Part shown: positions 18,531 through 27,384 of the stretch, in pieces
Numbering within the stretch: position 1 is the stretch's first letter
Layout of the letters: each line of letters starts with the position of its first letter
Source: Lysobacterales bacterium
GTDB lineage: Bacteria; Pseudomonadota; Gammaproteobacteria; Xanthomonadales; Xanthomonadaceae
NCBI GenBank assembly: GCA_017302135.1
Contig: JAFLDZ010000028.1
Location: 1 to 42,682, forward strand
Reading direction: 5' to 3'
Length of the DNA: 42,682 nucleotides
Position numbers and translations under genes: made by a program
Notes under the pieces: model-generated
Databases searched by the model: none
Seen by the model: only the letters and a program-made list of their open reading frames with translations
Told to the model about the DNA's origin: nothing

Positions 18531-19445
18531 AGAATCGTCTTCGCCGGCACTCCCGCCTTCGCCGTCCCCTGCCTGCGTGCCGCCGCGCGGCACAACGAAG
18601 TCGTGGCGGTGTACACGCAGCCGGATCGCCCCGCCGGGCGCGGACGGGCATTGACGGCCTCTCCTGTGAAGCTGGAAGCGCTGCAGCGCGGGATCGAAGT
18701 GCTGCAGCCGGAAACGCTGAAGAAGCAGGTCTCGCGCGATGCGCTGCGCGCGCTGGAGCCGGACATCATGATCGTGGTCGCCTACGGCCTGATCCTGCCG
18801 CAGAGCATTCTCGATATTCCGAAATACGGCTGCTGGAACGTGCATGCTTCGATGCTGCCGCGCTGGCGCGGCGCGGCGCCGATCCAGCGCGCGATCGAAG
18901 CCGGCGACACCGAGACCGGCGTGTGCCTGATGCAGATGGAGAAAGGCCTCGACACCGGCCCGGTGCTGCTGTCGCAGTCACTCGCCATCGGTGAGCACGA
19001 GACCGGCGGCCAATTGCACGACCGGCTTTCGGAACTCGGCGCACAGGTGCTGGCCGATGGCCTCGGCCTGCTGCGCGTCGGCATCGTGCCGGTGGCGCGC
19101 GCGCAGCCGGACGACGGCGTGACCTACGCGCACAAGCTCGACAAGCACGAAGCGAAACTCGACTGGTCGCAGCCCGCCATTGCGCTGGCGAACAAGGTGC
19201 GCGCGTTCAATCCATGGCCGGTCGCCGAAGCCGAACTCGCCGGCGACCGCGTGCGTATCCACGGCGCGGTGGCCTTGCAGGTCGCGCACGACAAAACGCC
19301 GGGGACCGTACTGGCGGCCGGTCGCGACGGCATCGACATCGCCTGCGGCGACGGCGCGCTGCGCATCCGCACGCTGCAGCGCGAAGGCGGCAAAGCCATC
19401 ACCGCCGCCGACTATCTGAATGCGCGGCGCGATCTTGTGTCGTAA
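18528..19445 (+). CDS. fmt: Methionyl-tRNA formyltransferase
   Basis: A 305-residue enzyme that formylates initiator Met-tRNA with 10-formyltetrahydrofolate. The N terminus RIVFAGTPAFAVP is the conserved first strand and requires the TTG at 18528 as start. Catalytic residues are in place: Asn104 and His106 in NVHASMLPRWRGAAPIQ, and Asp142 in EKGLDTG. The C-terminal tRNA-binding domain follows (VRAFNPWPVAEAEL). It works with def, encoded just upstream, to add and later remove the formyl group. A TTG start would normally lower translation, which may balance the two. Confidence 0.96.
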   Translation: MRIVFAGTPAFAVPCLRAAARHNEVVAVYTQPDRPAGRGRALTASPVKLEALQRGIEVLQPETLKKQVSRDALRALEPDIMIVVAYGLILPQSILDIPKYGCWNVHASMLPRWRGAAPIQRAIEAGDTETGVCLMQMEKGLDTGPVLLSQSLAIGEHETGGQLHDRLSELGAQVLADGLGLLRVGIVPVARAQPDDGVTYAHKLDKHEAKLDWSQPAIALANKVRAFNPWPVAEAELAGDRVRIHGAVALQVAHDKTPGTVLAAGRDGIDIACGDGALRIRTLQREGGKAITAADYLNARRDLVS

Positions 19446-19456
19446 GCACTGATTTC

Positions 19457-19478
19457 TGTGGGAGCGGCGACTTCCACA
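19457..19478. repeat. Single REP-like element
   Basis: TGTGGGA and TTCCACA arms surround an 8-base centre. The left part, TGTGGGAGCGGC, resembles the REP half-sites found at 20880-20947, so it may be a decayed copy. It lies between fmt and rsmB. Confidence 0.4.
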
Positions 19479-19572
19479 CTATTGATTCCACAACATCATC
19501 GCGATGTCGGAGCTCGACCAGTCATTCGACTGTAGAAAACCGCCCTCCAACATCAGCATCAAGGCAGCCCGC

Positions 19573-20874
19573 ATGACCGATACGACCCCAGGCACCGCCT
19601 CCCGCCTCGCCGCCGCGCGCGTGCTCGATGCGGTCCTGCATCGCGGGCGTTCCCTGAAAGGCGAATTCGGCACCGAGTTGCCGAAGATCGCCGACCCGCG
19701 CGATCGCGCGCTGGTCGAAGCGATCTGCTTCGCCGCGCTGCGCAACCGCGCGCGTTACGCCGCTGCGCTCGCGGCGTGGATCCCGAAGCCACTCGGCAAA
19801 AGCGACGAACCGCTGCGCGCGCTGCTGTACGTCGGTTTCGCCCAGCTCGACGCCTTGAAGCTGCCGGCGCACGCCGCCGTCGACGCGACCGTCGAAACCG
19901 CACGCGCGCTCGATCGCGGACATCAGGCCGGCATGGTCAACGCGCTGCTGCGCCGCGCGCAGCGCGAAGGATTTCCGCCCGCCGATCCCGCGCAGGTCTG
20001 GCCGGAGTGGCTGCTGGCGGAAGTCCACCGCGACTGGCCGGAGCACGCCGATGCGATCCTCGCCGCCAGCGCCGCCGCCGCGCCGCTGTGGCTGCGGGTC
20101 AATCGTCTGAACACCACGCGCGACGCATACCGACAGCAATTGCAGGACGTCGGCATCGCCGCAGTCACCCACGACGCGCTGCCCGATGCGCTGCGGATCG
20201 AGGATTCGCTGGCGGTGACGAATTTGCCGGGCTTCGACGATGGCGTGGCCTCGGTGCAGGACGGTTCGGCCCAAGCTGTGGCCGATGCGTTGGCGCCATC
20301 GCCCGGTGCTCGTGTGTTGGACGCCTGCGTCGCCCCCGGCGGCAAGGCCGCGCATCTGCTGGAACGCGACCCGACCCTGCGCATCACCGCGTTGGATATC
20401 GATTCGCGTCGGCTGCGGCGCACTGCGGAAACGCTGCGCCGGGTCGGCGTGGAAGCGGCGGTCGAACTGAAAGCCGCCGATGCCGCCGATCCCGCCGCAT
20501 GGTGGGACGGCGTGCCCTTCGACGCGGTGCTGATCGATGCGCCCTGTTCGGCGACCGGCGTCGTCCGCCGCCAGCCCGACATCCTGCTGCACCGTCGCCC
20601 CGGCGACATCGATGCGCTGGTCGTCACCCAAGTGAACCTGCTTGACGCGGTGTGGACCACCCTCGCATCCGGCGGCGTGTTGGTGTACGCGACCTGCTCG
20701 ATCCTGAAGCGCGAGAACGCCGGACAGATCGAAGCGTTTCTGGCGCGCACGCCCGATGCCGTCGTCGAACCGCTGGCGGAGACCTTCGGCCATGACGCCG
20801 GCGCCGGCCGCCAGCGGCTGCCGGGCGAAGACGGCATGGACGGGTTCTTCTATGCGCGGCTGCGGAAGCTCTGA
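19573..20874 (+). CDS. rsmB: 16S rRNA m5C967 methyltransferase RsmB
   Basis: A 433-residue protein. The N-terminal NusB-like RNA-binding domain (about 1-140, with LLYVGFAQLDAL and GMVNALLRRA) is followed by a SAM-dependent m5C methyltransferase domain. The SAM motif is DACVAPGGKAAHLLE (about 250-264); most family members have DACAAPGGKT, so Val and Ala here are small departures. Motif IV is DAPCSATGVVRRQPD (Cys325) and motif VI is YATCS, whose Cys375 is the expected catalytic nucleophile. ATG 19573 follows AAGG and gives the standard N terminus. It is third in def-fmt-rsmB. Confidence 0.96.
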   Translation: MTDTTPGTASRLAAARVLDAVLHRGRSLKGEFGTELPKIADPRDRALVEAICFAALRNRARYAAALAAWIPKPLGKSDEPLRALLYVGFAQLDALKLPAHAAVDATVETARALDRGHQAGMVNALLRRAQREGFPPADPAQVWPEWLLAEVHRDWPEHADAILAASAAAAPLWLRVNRLNTTRDAYRQQLQDVGIAAVTHDALPDALRIEDSLAVTNLPGFDDGVASVQDGSAQAVADALAPSPGARVLDACVAPGGKAAHLLERDPTLRITALDIDSRRLRRTAETLRRVGVEAAVELKAADAADPAAWWDGVPFDAVLIDAPCSATGVVRRQPDILLHRRPGDIDALVVTQVNLLDAVWTTLASGGVLVYATCSILKRENAGQIEAFLARTPDAVVEPLAETFGHDAGAGRQRLPGEDGMDGFFYARLRKL

Positions 20875-20879
20875 ACTCG

Positions 20880-20947
20880 TGTGGGAGGAGCTTCAGCCCC
20901 CACAGGCGTCCTGGATGCGATCGATCGGGGCTGAAGCCCTTCCCACA
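20880..20947. repeat. REPIN-like element (paired inverted REP sequences)
   Basis: The left arm is 20880-20900 and the right arm 20927-20947. The reverse complement of the right arm matches the left at 19 of 21 positions; both carry GTGGGA and GCTTCAGCCCC. Paired REP sequences of this kind are mobilised by RAYT (TnpA-REP) transposases in Pseudomonas, Stenotrophomonas and Xanthomonas. No RAYT gene lies in this window. The transcript would fold into a long hairpin just after rsmB and could end or stabilise its mRNA. Confidence 0.75.
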
Positions 20948-20962
20948 GATTAAGATTCGCCC

Positions 20963-22669
20963 ATGCTGAAAACCCGCGCATCGAAAGAATTCTGGCTGCT
21001 CGCCATCGTCGCCCTGCTGATCCTGGGGGCCGGTCTGGGTCTGCGCGATCCATGGCCATCGGACGAGCCGCGCTTCACCCTCGTCGCCAAGCAGATGATC
21101 GAAAGCGGCGACTGGCTGTTCCCGCATCGCGGCACCGAGCTGTATTCGGACAAGCCGCCGATGCTGATGTGGCTGGAAGCCGCGTTCTACACCGTGTTCC
21201 GCGACTGGCGCATCGCCTTCCTGCTGCCGTCGCTGCTCGCGGCGCTGGGCACGCTGTGGTGCGTGTACGACCTCGGCCGCCGGCTGTGGACGCGCAGGGT
21301 CGGGCTGTACGCAGCGTGGGCGCTGCTGTTCGCGCTGCAGTTCACGTACCAGTCGAAGAAAGCGCAGATCGATCCGCTGGTGACGTTCTTCATCACCCTC
21401 GCCAACTACGGGCTGTTGCGCCATCTGCTGTTGGGGCCGAACTGGAAACTGTGGACGCTGGGCTGGTTTGCGGCCGGGCTGGGCACCATCACCAAGGGCG
21501 TCGGCGGTCTGGCGCTGTTGATGATCCTGCCGGCGGCGATCGCTTCGCTGATGCACTGGTCGCGGGTGCGCGTGCATGCGCGCGATCCGCGCTTCTGGAT
21601 CGGACCGCTGGCCTTCGTATTCGCTGCGGCACTGTGGCTGGTGCCGATGGTGACCACCGCGCTGAGCCAGGACAACCCCGAATACAAGGCGTATCTCAAC
21701 GACATCCTGTTCCGGCAGACCGCTGGGCGCTATGCCAAATCGTGGGACCACGCGCAGCCGCCGTGGTACCACTTCGAAGTGATGCTGACGGCGTGGCTGC
21801 CGACCGCGTTCGCACTGATCTGGGCGCTGCCCGCGTGGCGCCGCCGCCTGCGTCGCCGCGATGCGCGCTATCTGCTGCCGTTGGCGTGGTGGGCGCTGAT
21901 CGTGCTGTTCTTCTCGATTCCCGGCGGCAAGCGCGATGTCTACATCCTGCCGGCGCTGCCGATGATGTGCCTCGCGCTGGGGCCGCTGTTGCCGGGCATC
22001 GTGCGCAAACTGTGGGCGAAGCGGATCGCGTTCGGCTTCGCCGCGCTGCTGGGTACGGTGCTGCTGGGTGCGGGTCTGGCGATGTGGTTCGGCGATCCGA
22101 AATTCGAAACGAAACTGATGTCGGACCGCGGCTTCACCGACGGTGGACACGCGCTGTTCGGGCTGTTGATCGCGATGGGCGCGTGGTCGTTGGCATCCGT
22201 GTCGTGGCATCGGGTGCGCAACGGCGTGGCCGGGCTGCTGTGGGCGATCGGCGGCATCTGGGTGCTGTATGGTCTGGTCGCGCATCCGCTGCTGAATCCG
22301 TCCAGTTCCGCGCGCGGGTTGATGGAATCCGTCGGTGAGCGCATCGGGCCGGACGCTGAACTCGGGCTGGTCGGCTGGAAGGAACAGAACCTGCTGATGG
22401 CCGATCGCCCCGCCGCGACCTTCGGCTTCAAGGCAACGTGGACCGATCAATTGTCCAAAGCGATGACATGGCAGGCCGATGCGCCGACCAGTCGCTGGCT
22501 GCTGGTGCAGGAACCTGCGCTGTCGCAGTGCGTCGACAAGACCAAAGCGCAGTTCGCGGGCGTGTCGAACCGGCGCCGCTGGTGGCTGGTGCCTGCCGCC
22601 GCCGCCGATCCGACCTGCATGCCGCAAGGCGTGCAGACCCAGAACCAGGCCGACGGGCAGGAAGACTGA
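20963..22669 (+). CDS. ArnT-like GT-C glycosyltransferase, integral membrane
   Basis: A 568-residue membrane protein with about a dozen hydrophobic segments, the architecture of the ArnT/PMT (GT83/GT39) superfamily. These enzymes transfer a sugar from a polyprenyl-phosphate donor to lipid A, glycan or protein on the periplasmic face. SDEPRF (about 33-38) holds the acidic residues of the first periplasmic loop, and SDKPPMLMW (about 62-70) is the conserved KPP motif. SIPGGKRDVYILPALP, which resembles the family's SxxxxKRxxYxLP, lies near residues 315-330. The acceptor cannot be told. Its stop overlaps the start of the next gene (TGATG), so the two are translationally coupled and probably modify the same surface glycan. 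Confidence 0.88.
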   Translation: MLKTRASKEFWLLAIVALLILGAGLGLRDPWPSDEPRFTLVAKQMIESGDWLFPHRGTELYSDKPPMLMWLEAAFYTVFRDWRIAFLLPSLLAALGTLWCVYDLGRRLWTRRVGLYAAWALLFALQFTYQSKKAQIDPLVTFFITLANYGLLRHLLLGPNWKLWTLGWFAAGLGTITKGVGGLALLMILPAAIASLMHWSRVRVHARDPRFWIGPLAFVFAAALWLVPMVTTALSQDNPEYKAYLNDILFRQTAGRYAKSWDHAQPPWYHFEVMLTAWLPTAFALIWALPAWRRRLRRRDARYLLPLAWWALIVLFFSIPGGKRDVYILPALPMMCLALGPLLPGIVRKLWAKRIAFGFAALLGTVLLGAGLAMWFGDPKFETKLMSDRGFTDGGHALFGLLIAMGAWSLASVSWHRVRNGVAGLLWAIGGIWVLYGLVAHPLLNPSSSARGLMESVGERIGPDAELGLVGWKEQNLLMADRPAATFGFKATWTDQLSKAMTWQADAPTSRWLLVQEPALSQCVDKTKAQFAGVSNRRRWWLVPAAAADPTCMPQGVQTQNQADGQED

Positions 22670-23577
22670 TGCAACTGCGCTATGCGCGCATGGCGCAGGG
22701 CAATTTCGGCGACGATCTCAACGTCGAACTGTGGCCGGAACTGTTTCCGGATCTCGCCGCGCACCATCCCGACGCGCATCTCTACGGCGTCGGCACCCTG
22801 CTCGGCGGCTCGCGTCCGGAAGGCCCGAAGATCGTGCTCGGTTCCGGCAGCGGCTATCGCGGTGCACCCGCGCTCGATGACGACTGGCGCGTGTACTGGG
22901 TGCGCGGGCCGCGCACCGCGCAGCGCTGCGGACTGGATCCCGCGCTGGGCCTCGGCGACGGCGCGGTGCTGTGGTCGGGTCTGCGCCGCGCGCATGCGCC
23001 GGTGCCCGGCCGCATCGGCCTGATGCCGCATCACAAAAGTTACGACGGCGCCAACTGGGACGCGATCGCGCGCGACGCGGGGCTGTTTCCGATCGATCCG
23101 CGCCAATCGCCCGAAGCGGTGACCGCCGCGCTCGCCGGCTGCGAACGCGTGCTCACCGAATCCCTGCACGGCGCGATCTTCGCCGACACGCTGGGCATTC
23201 CGTGGCGCGCGGTGGTGTTGGCGCGGCGCTTCAACGATTTCAAATGGGGCGACTGGCTCGATACGCTTGGCATGACGCTCGATGCCGCAGAAGTGGATGT
23301 CGAACTCCTGCGTGCGTTGCCGTTCGTAAAAGGCATCGGCAACCGGCTCGCACGCTGGACGGATCGCGGCGGTGTCGACGCGCGCAATCATCTGCGCCCG
23401 GTGCGCGCGGCGACTGCGGGCGATATCGCCCGGGTCGTCGATGCATTGCGCGGTTTCGCTGCGGACAGCGCGAAGTTCGTCGTCAGCGACCCCTCGCGCA
23501 GGGCCGCGCAACAGGCGGCGATGCGCGAACGCTGCGCGCAGTTCGCGAAGGACTACGGACTGATGTTCGCGGGCTGA
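22669..23577 (+). CDS. Polysaccharide pyruvyl transferase-like protein
   Basis: A 302-residue soluble protein that starts in the TGATG overlap with the glycosyltransferase gene. GNFGDDLNVELWPELF (about 11-26) and LTESLHGAIFADTLGIPWRA (about residues 163-182) match the polysaccharide pyruvyl transferase (PF04230) family, which adds ketal pyruvate to sugars of exopolysaccharides or cell-wall polymers. Some members act as transferases of other groups, so the donor is not certain. Coupling to an ArnT-like gene suggests a two-gene glycan-decoration unit. No terminator is apparent, and uup on the other strand ends 13 bases away. Confidence 0.82.
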   Translation: MQLRYARMAQGNFGDDLNVELWPELFPDLAAHHPDAHLYGVGTLLGGSRPEGPKIVLGSGSGYRGAPALDDDWRVYWVRGPRTAQRCGLDPALGLGDGAVLWSGLRRAHAPVPGRIGLMPHHKSYDGANWDAIARDAGLFPIDPRQSPEAVTAALAGCERVLTESLHGAIFADTLGIPWRAVVLARRFNDFKWGDWLDTLGMTLDAAEVDVELLRALPFVKGIGNRLARWTDRGGVDARNHLRPVRAATAGDIARVVDALRGFAADSAKFVVSDPSRRAAQQAAMRERCAQFAKDYGLMFAG

Positions 23578-23590
23578 ATCCAGCGGTACC

Positions 23591-25471
23591 CTATTCCGAT
23601 TCCAACGCTTCCCACTGCGCGTAGGCCTGTTCCAGCGCCGTCTGCGTCGCCGCGAGCTCGGCGTTGTGCGCGGCGACCGAAGCGTGATCTCGCTGGAAGA
23701 ACGCGGGATCGTGCATCGCGGCGGTCATCGCTGCAATCTTCGTTTCCAGCATTTCGATCCGCGCCGGCAGCAGTTCGAGTTCGCGCTGGTCCTTGTAGCT
23801 GAGCTTGCGCTTGGCTGCTGCAGGCACGGGCGCTTCGACCACTTTTTCTTTCGGCGCCGCCGCCGCCGTGGCCCGCGCCGATTCACCCCGGGTCGGGCGC
23901 TGACGCAGCCAGTCGCTGTAGCCGCCGACGTAATCGCCGACGCGGCCGTCGCCTTCCATCACCAGGGTCGAGGTCACCACGCTGTCGAGGAAGTCGCGGT
24001 CGTGGCTGACCAGCAGCAGCGTGCCGGGATATTCGCCGAGCAGTTCTTCCAGCAGCTCCAGCGTCTCTACGTCGAGGTCGTTGGTCGGTTCGTCCATCAC
24101 CAGCAGATTCGACGGCTGCGCGAACAGTTTCGCCAGCAGCAGCCGGTTGCGTTCGCCGCCGGAGAGTCGCGTGATCGGCGCGCGCGCGCGTTCGGGCGTG
24201 AACAAAAAGTCCTGCAGATAGCCGATCGCATGCTTCTGCTTGCCGTTGATCTCGACGAAATCCTTGCCTTCGGAGACGTTCTCCAGCGCGCTCCAGTCTT
24301 CGCGCAGCGTGGCGCGGTACTGGTCGAAATACGCGACCTGCAGCTGGGTGCCGATTTTGATCTCGCCCGACTGCGGCTGCAGATCGCCCAGCAGCAGTTT
24401 GAGCAGCGTGGTCTTGCCGCTGCCGTTGGCGCCGATCAGGCCAATGCGATCGCCGCGCAATATGGTGGTGGAGAAGTTCTTGAGCAGCACGCGCTCGCCG
24501 TAAGCGAACGACACGTCCTTCGCTTCGATGACCTTCTTGCCCGAAGCGCCGGCCTGCGCGGTTTCCATGCGCACGTTGCCGGACAGGTCGCGCCGCTGCA
24601 CGCGCTCGTCGCGCATCGCCTTGAGCCTGCGAACGCGTCCCTCGTCGCGGGTGCGGCGGGCCTTGATGCCTTGCCGGATCCAGATTTCCTCCTGGGCCAG
24701 CATCTTGTCGAAGCGCGCATTCTCCTGCGCCTCGGCGTTCAGGCGCTCTTCGCGGCGGCGGACGTAGTTGTCCCAGTCGCCGGGCCAGCTGCTCAGCTGG
24801 CCGCGATCGATTTCCACGATGCGGGTGGCCAGCGAACGCAGGAAGCGCCGGTCATGGGTGACGAAGATCAGCGCGCCCTGCCACGCCTTCAGGAAGCCTT
24901 CGAGCCAGTCGATGGCCGCGATGTCGAGATGGTTGGTGGGTTCGTCCAGCAGCAGCAGGTCCGGCGCCGAGACCAGCGCGCGCGCCAGCAGCACCCGGCG
25001 CTTCATGCCGCCGGACAGCCGGGTGAAGTCGGCGTCGCCGTCCAGATCGAGCTTGGTGAGGGTTTCGGTGACGCGCTGGTCCAGCGACCAGCCGTTGCCG
25101 TCCTCGATCCTGGTTTGCACCGCCGCCAGGGCGTCGGTATCGAGCTCGTCGGCGTGGATCAGGTGGTGATAGTCGGCCAGCAGCTGGCCCATTTCACCCA
25201 GGCCGTCGGCGACCACATCGAACACGCTGCCGGCGGCACCGGCCGGCACTTCCTGCTCCAGCCGGGCGATGCGCACGCCGCCCTCGATGCGGATTTCGCC
25301 GTCGTCTGGCTTGTGCTCGCCCGCCAGCAGGCGCAGCAGGGTGGATTTTCCGGCGCCGTTGCGGCCGATCAGGGCGATGCGCTCACCGGGTTCGATCGCG
25401 AGATCGACGCCTTGGAGCAACAGCGGGCCGCCGACGCCGAAATCGACGTCATTGAGAGTGAGGATGGGCAT
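23591..25471 (-). CDS. uup: ABC-F family ATPase Uup
   Basis: A 626-residue cytoplasmic protein with two ABC ATPase domains and no membrane segment. First domain: Walker A GRNGAGKST (36-44), LSGG (152-155), DEPTNHLD (176-183). ABC-F linker with charged helices about 235-300. Second domain: GANGSGKTT (347-355), LSGGE (436-440), DEPTNDLD (460-467). A C-terminal coiled coil (about 555-626) marks the Uup branch rather than EttA. Uup is linked to ribosome function and to the handling of branched DNA intermediates. It starts at 25471 and is divergent from the small lysine-rich gene, with 69 bases between. Confidence 0.94.
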   Translation of the reverse strand: MPILTLNDVDFGVGGPLLLQGVDLAIEPGERIALIGRNGAGKSTLLRLLAGEHKPDDGEIRIEGGVRIARLEQEVPAGAAGSVFDVVADGLGEMGQLLADYHHLIHADELDTDALAAVQTRIEDGNGWSLDQRVTETLTKLDLDGDADFTRLSGGMKRRVLLARALVSAPDLLLLDEPTNHLDIAAIDWLEGFLKAWQGALIFVTHDRRFLRSLATRIVEIDRGQLSSWPGDWDNYVRRREERLNAEAQENARFDKMLAQEEIWIRQGIKARRTRDEGRVRRLKAMRDERVQRRDLSGNVRMETAQAGASGKKVIEAKDVSFAYGERVLLKNFSTTILRGDRIGLIGANGSGKTTLLKLLLGDLQPQSGEIKIGTQLQVAYFDQYRATLREDWSALENVSEGKDFVEINGKQKHAIGYLQDFLFTPERARAPITRLSGGERNRLLLAKLFAQPSNLLVMDEPTNDLDVETLELLEELLGEYPGTLLLVSHDRDFLDSVVTSTLVMEGDGRVGDYVGGYSDWLRQRPTRGESARATAAAAPKEKVVEAPVPAAAKRKLSYKDQRELELLPARIEMLETKIAAMTAAMHDPAFFQRDHASVAAHNAELAATQTALEQAYAQWEALESE

Positions 25472-25540
25472 CGCGCCAGTTTACCGGTTGCCGGCGTCCG
25501 CAGTACGCTTGGCATCCACACCACCATCGCGGAGCCCATC

Positions 25541-25639
25541 ATGTCCAAAGGCATGGATCAGAAGAAGCAGGACAAGAAGAAACCGGAAAAGACGCTGAAA
25601 GAGAAGCGTGCGGAAAAGAAGGAAAAGAAGGGCAAGTAA
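25541..25639 (+). CDS. Small lysine-rich protein, 32 residues
   Basis: A 32-codon gene starting MSKGMDQKKQDKKKPEKTLK and ending KKEKKGK. GGAG lies 7 bases before the ATG at 25541. About half the residues are Lys and there is a good share of Glu, so it should be a highly charged helix. I recall similar short MSKGxDQKK...KTLKEKRAEK proteins annotated as hypothetical in many proteobacteria; that memory is the only family evidence. A nucleic-acid- or ribosome-binding role is plausible but unproven. It is divergent from uup and followed by an inverted repeat that may end its transcript. Confidence 0.7.
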   Translation: MSKGMDQKKQDKKKPEKTLKEKRAEKKEKKGK

Positions 25640-25669
25640 ACGCAGGCTTGCGCTGTCACCGCTCTTGAT

Positions 25670-25721
25670 CGTCATCCCCGCGGTTTTCAACAGCCGTATG
25701 GCTGGTAAAGCGGGGATGACG
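25670..25721. repeat. Nested inverted repeat (intergenic repeat family)
   Basis: Perfect 12-bp arms CGTCATCCCCGC (25670-25681) and its complement (25710-25721) enclose a second stem, CAGCC/GGCTG (25691-25695 with 25700-25704). GTCATCCCCGC-type inverted repeats are common scattered intergenic elements in proteobacteria. It lies between two convergent genes and could act as a bidirectional terminator. Confidence 0.7.
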
Positions 25722-25760
25722 CCTTTTGGGGTATCGGGCCCGTTGAAACTGCGCGGGTAT

Positions 25761-27317
25761 TCAGGAACTGCACGAAAGCATCGAACAGCCCGCACGATCG
25801 CGCGCCCAGTCGGGACGCTTTGCCGCGAAACGTTCGTTGCCCGGTTGCTCATCGCAGGGCCGGCGCATGACTTCAAGCAGTTCGCCGATGCCCGCCATGT
25901 CACCGGCTTCGGCACGATCGATGACCTGCTGCGCGAGATAGTTGCGCAGCACGTATTTCGGATTGGCCAGACGCATCTTCTCGCGACGATCCGCAGCCGG
26001 CAGCGGGGCGTCGCGCAGCCGCGCGGCGTAGCGCTGCAGCCAGTCGTGGAACTGCGGCGCATGCGTGTCGCGCTTTGCAGCGTCGTAGAACGCATGGTCG
26101 AACGGCGTCAGCGTCGGCGCATCGGCATCGAAGTCCATCAGCGCGCGGAACCACAGCGTCATATCCACTTCGGCTGCCTGCATCAATGCATGCAGGTCGC
26201 GGATCAGTGCGGCATCGTCGTCGCGGCATTCGGACAATCCCAGCTTGCGCGCGATATTGTCGCGGTCCGCTGCGCTGTAGGCGGCGCCGAAAGCGTCGAT
26301 GCCCGCCTGCAGCGCTTCACCGCCCGCGAAAAGCGGCGAAATCGCCTGCGCGAGGCGCACCAGATTCCAGCGCGCCACCGCCGGCTGCCAGCCGAAGCGA
26401 TAGCGACGGCCCCCGGCATCGGTGGTGTTGGGCGTCCAGTCCGGGTCATAGGCATCGATCCAGCCATACGGGCCGTAGTCGATGGTCAGGCCGAGGATCG
26501 ACAGGTTGTCGGTATTCATCACGCCATGGACGAAACCGACGCGCATCCACTCGGCCACCAGACGCGCGGTGCGCGTGGAAACTTCGGTGAACCAGTCGGC
26601 GTACAGCGTCTCGCCGCTGCCCTGCAGATGCGGGAAATCGCGGCGGATCGCGAAATCGAGCAACTGTCTCAGCACCTCCACTTCACCGCGCGACGACGGC
26701 AGCTCGAAATGGCCGAAGCGCAGGAACGATGGCGCGACCCGGCAGACCACCGCGCCGGGTTCGGGCTTCGGATGGCCGTCGTAGAACATGTCGCGGACCA
26801 CGTCCTCGCCGGTGGCGACCAGCGACAGCGCGCGCGTGGTCGGCACACCGAGGTGATGCATGGCTTCGCTGCACAGGAATTCGCGGATCGACGAGCGCAG
26901 CACCGCACGGCCGTCGGCGCTGCGCGAATACGGCGTCGGGCCCGCGCCCTTCAACTGCAGCTCCCAGCGCTGTCCGGCGGCGTTGATGGTTTCGCCCAGA
27001 CTGATCGCACGGCCGTCGCCAAGCTGCCCGGCCCAGTGACCGAACTGGTGGCCGCCGTAGTTGCTGGCGAACGGGTCCATGCCCGGAAGCAGCATGTTGC
27101 CGGCGAAGACCTGCGCGAACTGTTCCGACACGATGTCTACTTCGCCCAAGCCCAATATTTCTGTCATTTCGCGCGAAACCGCCAGCGTGCGCGGCGCAGC
27201 GACCGGCGTGGGCGATACGCGCGACCACAGCGCATGGCGCACTTCGCGACGTCGCGGCCCTGTTTCGGCGTCGCCCGGCAGTTCCGCGAGCAGGCGGTTG
27301 TCGAAATCGAAGTTCAT
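25761..27317 (-). CDS. selO: Protein adenylyltransferase SelO (YdiU family)
   Basis: A 518-residue pseudokinase-fold enzyme that transfers AMP from ATP to protein side chains and responds to oxidative stress in studied members. Visible are YGGHQFGHWAGQLGDGRA (88-103), ELQLKGAGPTPYSRSADGRA (119-138, with Lys123), the active-site HGVMNTDN (264-271, Asp270) and the metal-binding DYGPYG (280-285). The protein ends CSMLSCSS: the Cys third from the end matches the position of selenocysteine in eukaryotic SELENOO and could form a disulfide with the nearby Cys. ATG 27317 gives the expected N terminus MNFDFDNRL; an in-frame ATG at 27329 would add four residues. Confidence 0.95.
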   Translation of the reverse strand: MNFDFDNRLLAELPGDAETGPRRREVRHALWSRVSPTPVAAPRTLAVSREMTEILGLGEVDIVSEQFAQVFAGNMLLPGMDPFASNYGGHQFGHWAGQLGDGRAISLGETINAAGQRWELQLKGAGPTPYSRSADGRAVLRSSIREFLCSEAMHHLGVPTTRALSLVATGEDVVRDMFYDGHPKPEPGAVVCRVAPSFLRFGHFELPSSRGEVEVLRQLLDFAIRRDFPHLQGSGETLYADWFTEVSTRTARLVAEWMRVGFVHGVMNTDNLSILGLTIDYGPYGWIDAYDPDWTPNTTDAGGRRYRFGWQPAVARWNLVRLAQAISPLFAGGEALQAGIDAFGAAYSAADRDNIARKLGLSECRDDDAALIRDLHALMQAAEVDMTLWFRALMDFDADAPTLTPFDHAFYDAAKRDTHAPQFHDWLQRYAARLRDAPLPAADRREKMRLANPKYVLRNYLAQQVIDRAEAGDMAGIGELLEVMRRPCDEQPGNERFAAKRPDWARDRAGCSMLSCSS

Positions 27318-27384
27318 GCCCTGCAGCATAGACGTGCCCGGCATCGGGTGCCGCCGATATCGCGGACGATCACTCCGGGAACGA

